NCBI GenBank assembly: GCA_021161765.1
Contig: JAGGZZ010000224.1
Span: forward strand, 1-6,107
Direction: 5' to 3'
From: Candidatus Methanophagales archaeon
GTDB taxonomy: Archaea; Halobacteriota; Syntropharchaeia; Alkanophagales; Methanospirareceae
Length of the DNA: 6,107 nucleotides
Positions within the stretch are counted from its first letter, which is position 1, and the number at the start of each line of letters is the position of its first letter. Under the pieces are notes generated by a model that was not told where the DNA came from, made no database searches, and saw only the letters and a program-made list of their open reading frames with translations. A program made the translations under genes and the position numbers. Shown piece by piece: positions 1 to 3,727 of this stretch.

Positions 1-161
1 GACTTGAGACTGTGGTGGAAGCCATAACAGTATTGAAGAACAGAGGTATCAATCCAGAGGTTCTGAATATCTGCTTGAACAAAGGCAAGGATTTAGGCGG
101 CAAAACCGCTCTTGCACCTTCTTATCCCGTATTCCTGATATATGGAGATAAAGAAAAATAA
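1..161 (+). CDS. cbiT: CbiT, cobalt-precorrin-6B C15-methyltransferase (decarboxylating), 3' end only
   Basis: This is the last 52 codons of a gene that starts before the window. The frame opens at base 3 and the TAA stop is at 159-161. The tail reads LETVVEAITVLKNRG, then a strand ending LNKGKDLGGKT, then YPVFLIYGDKEK. This matches the C-terminal strand-helix-strand of the Rossmann-type CbiT family from my memory of archaeal homologues, which have LETKFEA, an ARGRALDRGT-like turn and NPVALIY. Family knowledge: CbiT methylates C-15 of the corrin ring and removes the acetate carboxyl at C-12, using S-adenosylmethionine in the cytoplasm. Its position directly ahead of cbiL in a cbi cluster supports the call. 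The SAM-binding N-terminal part lies outside the window, so catalytic residues cannot be checked. Another class I methyltransferase is the only realistic alternative. Confidence 0.8.
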   Translation, partial: LETVVEAITVLKNRGINPEVLNICLNKGKDLGGKTALAPSYPVFLIYGDKEK

Positions 162-167
162 ATCGTT

Positions 168-272
168 GACACTGATTAACGCAGATTAACACAGATGAAA
201 AGATTAATGTCTTTAAAAAATGGCCTAGCCACCAAAAGAAAAAATCTGTGTAAATCCATGTAAATCTGCGTC
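168..272. repeat. Inverted-repeat element A between cbiT and cbiL
   Basis: The left arm (168-196) and the reverse complement of the right arm (244-272) match at about 22 of 29 positions. The left arm is made of degenerate 10-bp units: CACTGATTAA, CGCAGATTAA, CACAGATGAA. The centre is an A/T-rich loop that holds a small palindrome, TGGC-CTA-GCCA, at 221-231. The element starts 6 bases after the cbiT stop and ends about 40 bases before the cbiL start. It is the most diverged of three related copies in this window. As RNA it could fold into an imperfect 29-bp hairpin. It has no coding capacity. Confidence 0.8.
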
Positions 273-310
273 TTAAATAGAGGAAAATTATACGTTATGT
301 ACAACGAGAA

Positions 311-1114
311 ATGAAGCTCAGCAAGCTGTATGGAATAGGCGTGGGACCGGGCGACCCGGAACTGCTCACAATTAAAGCGTATAAAATACTCAAAGAAGTG
401 GATATGGTGGTTACTCCGCGGTCAAGTGAGGATAAAAGGAGTCGTGCTTTGCTCACGATTGAAGGAATTATAAACGAGAGAAAGAACAAGCCAATTGTTG
501 TTGAACCCGTATTCCCAATGACGAAAGACCAGGCGAAATTGACCTTCTATTGGGAAAAGGCGCGGGAAGAGGTGTTGAAAAACATGAAGGGGTGTGAAAC
601 AGTCGCATTCATCACGCTGGGTGACCCCAGCCTGTATTCCACGTTCTACCGGTTCCTGGAGATTTTCAAAGACGTCGTGGATGAGGTAGAAGTAGTACCG
701 GGGGTAACATCCTTCTCAGCTTGCTCTTCTATTGCTAAAGCCCCTATTGCAGAAGGAAATGAAATCGTTTCCATTGTCCCCGACGTAAAAGGGAACGCAA
801 ATGCGGTGCAGATAATTCAAAACGCCGATTCCTTGATATTCCTCAAGCCGAAAAATATGGACGAGATAAAAACGATGCTGGGCAATAAAAAAGCCATTCT
901 GGGCGTCAAGGTTGGGTTTGAAGACCAAAAAATGATTTTTGGAAAACTCAATGAATTACAACAACCGGGTCATTATCTCTCTACGCTTATCGTGAAGAAA
1001 GAGGTTGATACAAAACCAAAACCACGAGATTACACGAGATTAACACAGAATAAAAGTAAAATGAGACAACGAAGGATTGTCAGGGAAAAAAGGAACCCAC
1101 AACAAATCTCGTGA
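311..1114 (+). CDS. cbiL: CbiL, cobalt-factor II C20-methyltransferase
   Basis: CbiL uses S-adenosylmethionine to methylate C-20 of cobalt-factor II, giving cobalt-factor III, in anaerobic cobalamin synthesis. The 267-residue product shows the corrin/siroheme class III methyltransferase motifs in order: GVGPGDPELLT (10-20), the VVTPRSS stretch typical of CbiL, TLGDPSLYS (102-110) and VVPGVTSFSA (128-137). The fold should end near residue 230 at LSTLIVKK, where most family members stop. The last 30 or so residues are basic (DYTRLTQNKSKMRQRRIVREK) and are encoded by repeat element B, so they look like an accidental extension. ATG 311 is the first start after an in-frame TAG at 278. An AGGA at 281-284 is too distant to be a normal ribosome site, so initiation is weak or coupled. 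The gene sits between cbiT and cbiF, as expected for a cobalamin operon. CobI would be the aerobic equivalent, but the neighbours favour CbiL. Confidence 0.9.
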   Translation: MKLSKLYGIGVGPGDPELLTIKAYKILKEVDMVVTPRSSEDKRSRALLTIEGIINERKNKPIVVEPVFPMTKDQAKLTFYWEKAREEVLKNMKGCETVAFITLGDPSLYSTFYRFLEIFKDVVDEVEVVPGVTSFSACSSIAKAPIAEGNEIVSIVPDVKGNANAVQIIQNADSLIFLKPKNMDEIKTMLGNKKAILGVKVGFEDQKMIFGKLNELQQPGHYLSTLIVKKEVDTKPKPRDYTRLTQNKSKMRQRRIVREKRNPQQIS

Positions 1115-1136
1115 AAATCTGTGTAATCTGGTGGTT
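1019..1136. repeat. Inverted-repeat element B, overlapping the cbiL 3' end
   Basis: The left arm (1019-1050) begins AACCACGAGATTACAC. The reverse complement of the right arm (1104-1136) begins AACCACCAGATTACAC, so 15 of the first 16 bases match. The left arm of element C near 1872 is identical over those 16 bases. The units CACGAGATTA, CACGAGATTAA and CACAGAATAAA show a 10-11 bp period. The left arm is read through in frame by cbiL, and the right arm supplies the cbiL stop (TGA 1112-1114). The outer end of the right arm, GGTGGTT, lies directly against the cbiF start and may serve as its ribosome-binding site. The arms are about 53 bases apart. Confidence 0.88.
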
Positions 1137-1895
1137 ATGAAAATGAAACCGAAAGTAGTTTTTGTTGGCGCAGGACCGGGCGACCCCGAATTGCTCACGC
1201 TGAGGGGGAAGCGAGAGATAGAAAGTGCGGACGTGATAATATACGCGGGTTCGCTCGTCCACAGAGACATTTTAAAATATGCGAGGAGCGATGCGATACA
1301 GATAGATAGCTATGGTAAGACCCGGGAAGATTTATTCGCACTGTACAAGAAGTTTGCAGTTGAGGGAAAGAGAATAGTGCGGCTTCATACCGGCGACTTG
1401 AGTTTCTATTCTGCTATTCTGGAACAGATGGAATACCTTGAGTCAATTGATATAGATTTTGAACTTGTTCCCGGAGTTACGGCGTTCTCTGCCGCATCAG
1501 CATCATTAAAACGCGAACTCACTTCGCCTGGCATATCGCAAACGCTGATAATCACAAAACCATTTGGGAAGACCGGCAAGCCCGCAGAGGAAAGCATAGC
1601 GGAACTTTCAAAGCACGGTGCGACAATGGTCATCTTTCTCGGCGTGCATCTCATTGACGATGTCGTTTCCGAGCTAAGGGTCGGCTATCCCCCTGAGACA
1701 CACGTAGCAGTGGTTCATAAAGCATCATGGGCAGAAGAGCGGATAATAAGGGGTACTTTAGATGATATTGCCGTGAAGGTGAAGAAAGAGGATATAACGA
1801 GTCAATCGGTGATAATAGTGGGGGACGTGCTTAATAAGTCGGGCGTTTCAATATTGTATTCTGGAGGTAAAAACCACGAGATTACACAAGATTAA
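1137..1895 (+). CDS. cbiF: CbiF, cobalt-precorrin-4 C11-methyltransferase
   Basis: CbiF transfers a methyl group from S-adenosylmethionine to C-11 of cobalt-precorrin-4, giving cobalt-precorrin-5A, the substrate of CbiG. The 252-residue protein has GAGPGDPELLT (11-21), the CbiF/CobM hallmark IIYAGSLV (34-41), LHTGD (83-87), VPGVTAFSAASA (111-122) and a C-terminal strand, SVIIVGDVL. In most relatives the motif at 86-95 reads GDPSxYGA; here it is GDLSFYSA, so the usual proline is leucine (residue 88). The frame is open upstream to 1077, but that stretch is repeat element B, so I place the start at ATG 1137. ATG 1143 is equally good and is better spaced from GGTG at 1130-1133. The last six residues (HEITQD) and the stop come from element C, so the original end was probably near ILYSGGKN. 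No trouble with frame or length otherwise. Confidence 0.9.
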   Translation: MKMKPKVVFVGAGPGDPELLTLRGKREIESADVIIYAGSLVHRDILKYARSDAIQIDSYGKTREDLFALYKKFAVEGKRIVRLHTGDLSFYSAILEQMEYLESIDIDFELVPGVTAFSAASASLKRELTSPGISQTLIITKPFGKTGKPAEESIAELSKHGATMVIFLGVHLIDDVVSELRVGYPPETHVAVVHKASWAEERIIRGTLDDIAVKVKKEDITSQSVIIVGDVLNKSGVSILYSGGKNHEITQD

Positions 1896-1960
1896 CACAG
1901 AGGGAAAGGGAAAATAATGAATAAAAAATCTTGTGGAAATCTGTGTAATCTTGTGGTTAA
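1871..1960. repeat. Inverted-repeat element C between cbiF and cbiG
   Basis: The left arm (1871-1900) begins AACCACGAGATTACAC at 1872. The reverse complement of the right arm (1923-1960) contains AACCACAAGATTACAC, which matches at 15 of 16 bases. Over 29 bases the left arm differs from that of element B at only one or two positions, so B and C are recent or well-maintained copies of one family. The units CACGAGATTA and CACAAGATTAA repeat the 10-11 bp period. The cbiF stop (1893-1895) lies in the left arm. The spacer is about 22 bases, which makes this the tightest hairpin of the three. Confidence 0.88.
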
Positions 1961-1965
1961 TAAAA

Positions 1966-1969
1966 GGAG
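1966..1969 (+). promoter_or_regulatory. Shine-Dalgarno site for the cbiG N-part
   Basis: GGAG lies 7 bases before ATG 1977 and immediately downstream of element C. It is the clearest ribosome-binding site in the cbi part of the window and fixes the start of the CbiG N-domain. Confidence 0.7.
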
Positions 1970-1976
1970 CTAAGCT

Positions 1977-2381
1977 ATGATTGCTATCTTCTCACTTGCT
2001 CAGGAATCCGTTGCAATTGCCGAAAAGGTGAAACGTGTGCTGTTAGCCGAAGGATTCGATGCAGAGCTGATATGCTCCGAATTGATTTCTTGCGAAGGCG
2101 GTAAGAAAGTAAAAAGCGTTTACCGCGCCATAAAGGAAAGCTTCAAGGAGAAGAGGAATATTGTTGCTATTCTTCCTATGGGTGTGGTGGTGAGGGCAAT
2201 AGAACCGAAGAAGAAGACCGAAGACCCCTGGGTGGTGTGCATAGACGAGAACGGTAAATGGGTTATACCTGTGCTGAACGGGCATAGAGGAGCGAATAAA
2301 TTCGCAGAACTCATTGCCGCAGGGATATCGGCACAAGCGGTGATAACAACTTTGGAAGAGTCCCATCCTATATCACCTTAG
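1977..2381 (+). CDS. cbiG: CbiG N-terminal domain (5' half of a split, truncated cbiG)
   Basis: CbiG opens the delta-lactone of cobalt-precorrin-5A and releases acetaldehyde to give cobalt-precorrin-5B. This 134-residue frame matches only the N-terminal domain. It shows ILPMGVVVRAIEPKKK (65-80), the conserved VVCIDENGKWVIPVLNGH strand pair (86-103), GHRGAN (102-107) and AVITT (121-125). Intact CbiG proteins are about 300-350 residues and continue from VITTATD into a middle domain and then a C-terminal domain. Here the match stops after VITT, near base 2352, and nine unrelated residues (LEESHPISP) lead to the TAG. The C-terminal domain lies 0.87 kb downstream as a separate frame. I infer that a rearrangement split the gene. 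A stable stand-alone N-domain is possible but unproven. Confidence 0.82.
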   Translation: MIAIFSLAQESVAIAEKVKRVLLAEGFDAELICSELISCEGGKKVKSVYRAIKESFKEKRNIVAILPMGVVVRAIEPKKKTEDPWVVCIDENGKWVIPVLNGHRGANKFAELIAAGISAQAVITTLEESHPISP

Positions 2382-2422
2382 AATGAACTCATGGACTTCA
2401 AGAATTTCTTAGGTCCCATCCT
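2360..2422 (+). repeat. 10-bp direct repeat GTCCCATCCT at the cbiG breakpoint
   Basis: GTCCCATCCT occurs at 2360-2369 and again at 2413-2422, on either side of the CbiG N-domain stop codon. It starts just after the point where CbiG similarity ends. It may mark a recombination footprint. Chance is possible for a 10-mer over this distance, but unlikely. Confidence 0.5.
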
Positions 2423-2459
2423 CGCTACTCCCGAATGAATTTTGAGGCATCCCCGTTGT

Positions 2460-2567
2460 TTAACATGTCTTATCCACTTTAAGTATATTATAAATCAGCC
2501 AATCAATAAACTTCTTATTCTTAAAAACTGTGCTATCTAATCCTGCTTTCAAATTTCTATCCCCCAT
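2460..2567 (-). pseudogene. Truncated PIN-domain (VapC-like) toxin remnant
   Basis: This short - strand frame starts at ATG 2567 and encodes 35 residues. It overlaps the end of the upstream antitoxin frame by 11 bases, the ATG lying inside the final GATGGGGGATAG, as in translationally coupled toxin-antitoxin pairs. The peptide contains KAGLDSTVFKNKKFIDWLI, which resembles the first strand and helix of PIN ribonucleases, where the Asp (residue 11 here) is the first metal-binding acid. PIN proteins are usually about 130-150 residues. This frame stops after VDKTC, and I find no continuation in the following 80 bases in any frame, so the remaining acidic residues are lost. The call rests on one short motif plus gene order; an unrelated small protein is possible. 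It cannot be a working nuclease. Confidence 0.5.
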
Positions 2568-2847
2568 CTATGAGATATAATATAACCTCAAATACATCTA
2601 TCTTTGCCTCCTCGATAATCTTTGCCCGTTGTGCTAATCGTGTGTTTGAGCTTCTAAGCTCCTCTGATGCTTTTTTCATTATTTTGTTTGCTATTTTAAA
2701 TTTCGTATCTTTTTGTTTCTCTTCCTTAAAAGCGTCTTCAAAAATAGATAATGCAGTTTCTATGACCTCCTCTTTGCTGATGTTCAGATGTCTTGCGATG
2801 TCCTCTAATTTGGTTTTCATCCCATCACTTATCGTTATAGTGCTCAT
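2557..2847 (-). CDS. Probable ribbon-helix-helix antitoxin (VapB-like)
   Basis: The 96-residue product begins STITISDGMKTKLEDIARHL, a short beta strand followed by a helix. A second helix follows at NISKEEVIETALSIFED. This strand-helix-helix order is typical of ribbon-helix-helix DNA-binding antitoxins, which dimerise, repress their own operon and neutralise a partner toxin. Residues from about 45 on are charged and helical (KKASEELRSSNTRLAQRAKIIEE), and the end is FEVILYLIDGG. The opposite strand is also open (2570-2854), but it gives a serine/phenylalanine-rich sequence of shadow type. A truncated PIN-like frame follows with an 11-base overlap, which supports an antitoxin role. No Shine-Dalgarno or TATA-like sequence is visible upstream of ATG 2847, and the flank there belongs to a fragment of another gene. 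The native promoter may therefore be lost and the gene silent. Confidence 0.6.
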   Translation of the reverse strand: MSTITISDGMKTKLEDIARHLNISKEEVIETALSIFEDAFKEEKQKDTKFKIANKIMKKASEELRSSNTRLAQRAKIIEEAKIDVFEVILYLIDGG

Positions 2848-2849
2848 AA

Positions 2850-3074
2850 ATTAGCTTAGAAACAGAGATTGCGAAAGGGTCAGAGATCGATTGGAGCACG
2901 CTTTCTAAAATGCTGGATAGGATGGAGCGGTATAGGTTAATTGTAGTAAGAAAAGAAGGGGAAAAGTTATATCGAGTAAATGAGAAGAATAGCCTGGTAA
3001 AAGACTTGTTAAATCTGGAAATGGATTTGATTGATGAATATTCTGAGAAGGAGATGGTTATTCCTGTTAAATGA
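2850..3074 (+). pseudogene. 5'-truncated winged-helix transcription regulator remnant
   Basis: The frame is open from 2850 to the TGA at 3072-3074, about 74 codons. It has no start codon until ATG 2910, which would cut off the recognition region. The translation runs ISLETEIAKGSEIDWSTLSK, then MLDRMERYRLIVVRKEGEKL, then YRVNEKNSLVKDLLNLEMDL. This looks like a winged helix-turn-helix: EIAKG is the first helix, DWSTLSKMLDRMERY the recognition helix, and LIVVRKEGEKLYRVN the wing, followed by a short C-terminal helix. Many archaeal regulators of this type have the same tail, with NExNxLVK. The N-terminal part is missing, and similarity ends at the start codon of the divergent antitoxin gene. I infer a junction near 2848-2853. 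The target and ligand are unknown. Confidence 0.5.
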
Positions 3075-3102
3075 GGCACAGTCTAAAAATCAAGTGATTT
3101 AT

Positions 3103-3124
3103 CACCGCCGAGAGCGCAGAGACC
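3103..3124 (+). repeat. Possible half of another phased repeat element (D)
   Basis: CACCGCCGAGA followed by GCGCAGAGACC repeats an 11-base pattern like that of elements A-C but with G/C-richer units. A weakly complementary segment, TTCTGCGGGGTG, lies at 3221-3232. The two could be arms of a decayed element, but pairing is poor and this is uncertain. Confidence 0.3.
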
Positions 3125-3194
3125 ACCCCAAGTTTTAAGACTGTTTCAATCATTGCTTAGGTTTTTTGGCAAAACATTCAATTAAAATATGATA

Positions 3195-3202
3195 CATATA
3201 TT
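3195..3202 (+). promoter_or_regulatory. Possible TATA box for cbiG-C
   Basis: CATATATT sits in an A/T-rich stretch (3170-3203), about 48 bases before the start of the CbiG C-domain frame. That distance allows a transcription start near 3225 and a short leader. No good BRE is seen. It is suggestive because the split leaves cbiG-C far from the upstream operon. The surrounding 3075-3249 shows no gene. Confidence 0.35.
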
Positions 3203-3249
3203 AATCCTCGCCATTAAGGATTCTGCGGGGTGCATAATAAAAGGGGAAA

Positions 3250-3633
3250 ATGAAGAGCAGAGGAGTTTACATCGGAATTGGTTTTCATCTCGGCGTTGAA
3301 GCAGTAGAGATAGAGAGAGCGATTTGCAGGTTCTTAGAAGAATTGGGGATAGAACTGGAAGAAGTTAAAGGTTTATGCACAGTAGACTTCAGAAAAACAG
3401 AGCAGTTAGAAAAGGTTTCCTCGCTGCTCAAGAAGCCTCTGTTTTCCTTTTCACCCGATGAAATAAATAGTGTGGTGGACGTGCAGTCGAAAAGTGCAGC
3501 AATGGATGCGTTTAACATAAAGGGCGTCGCAGAGCCCTGTGCTATCCTGGGTGCGAAGAGGAATAATGGTGGATACAAAACGGTGAAGAGGAAATCGTTT
3601 GATAGAAAAATAACGCTGGCGGTGGTGTCTTAA
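3250..3633 (+). CDS. cbiG: CbiG C-terminal domain (3' half of split cbiG)
   Basis: The 127-residue product covers the C-terminal domain of cobalt-precorrin-5A hydrolase, which is also found fused to or alone in other corrin enzymes such as CobE. It starts close to the domain's opening strand, YIGIGFHLGVEAVEIERAI (7-25), where relatives usually read GIGCRRGxxxEEI. It continues with VKGLCTVDFRKTE (39-51), KPLFSFSPDEI (62-72), VAEPCAILGAK (93-103) and the closing strand ITLAVVS. The match is full length for the domain. ATG 3250 follows AAGGGG (3241-3246) with unusually short spacing of 3 bases, so initiation may be inefficient. The CbiG middle domain, which should connect this to the frame ending at 2381, is found in neither part nor between them. 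It may act in trans with the N-part, or it may be a remnant. Confidence 0.82.
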   Translation: MKSRGVYIGIGFHLGVEAVEIERAICRFLEELGIELEEVKGLCTVDFRKTEQLEKVSSLLKKPLFSFSPDEINSVVDVQSKSAAMDAFNIKGVAEPCAILGAKRNNGGYKTVKRKSFDRKITLAVVS

Positions 3634-3659
3634 AACTTTTTTGCTTCGCAAAAAAGTTT
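3633..3659. terminator. Perfect T-rich hairpin after cbiG-C
   Basis: AAACTTTTTTGC (3633-3644) and GCAAAAAAGTTT (3648-3659) pair over 12 bp around a TTC loop. The hairpin begins at the last base of the cbiG-C stop codon. The T6 run fits archaeal termination or attenuation on the + strand, and the symmetry gives the same on the - strand. Confidence 0.55.
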
Positions 3660-3678
3660 ACTAAAAATGCTTACGCTA

Positions 3679-3695
3679 TTTTTGCTTCGCAAAAA
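3679..3695. terminator. Second T-rich hairpin with the same core
   Basis: TTTTTGC (3679-3685) and GCAAAAA (3689-3695) pair over 7 bp around TTC, repeating the core of the hairpin at 3633-3659. A variant core, TGCTTACGC, lies between them at 3668-3676. The group lies 33 bases before cbiH-cbiC and could reduce readthrough or act as a processing site. Confidence 0.4.
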
Positions 3696-3727
3696 GAAAG
3701 GGTTTTAGAAGAAAGGGATAAGTGAAC

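Larger units (their letters stand above)
2352..3249. other. Foreign mosaic segment separating the two cbiG parts
   Basis: This block replaces the middle of cbiG. It contains, in order, a short non-coding stretch (2382-2459), a truncated PIN-type toxin and its antitoxin gene on the - strand, a 5'-truncated winged-helix gene on the + strand, and an A/T-rich stretch (3075-3249). No transposase, obvious terminal inverted repeats or clear target duplication is visible. That suggests accumulated gene debris or a decayed element rather than a fresh insertion sequence. In 2382-2459 I see only the second copy of a 10-bp direct repeat and no gene. Confidence 0.6.

Noticed and set aside
297..314. Five-codon frame (MYNEK) that overlaps the cbiL start by ATGA, with AGGA upstream
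   Set aside because: It could be a coupling leader, but such a short frame arises by chance and nothing else supports it.
1077..1136. Upstream extension of the cbiF frame
   Set aside because: The added 20 residues are encoded by repeat element B and precede the conserved N-terminal strand of the family, so the start at 1137 or 1143 is preferred.
168..1960. CRISPR array suggested by three similar repeats
   Set aside because: The copies are about 800 bp apart, are inverted repeats rather than short direct repeats, and have genes between them.
2570..2854. 94-codon + strand frame opposite the antitoxin gene
   Set aside because: Its serine- and phenylalanine-rich sequence is the mirror of the - strand gene, which has a sensible domain pattern and coupled overlap.
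2382..3249. Intact insertion sequence inside cbiG
   Set aside because: No transposase, terminal inverted repeats or target duplication could be found; the content is gene fragments.
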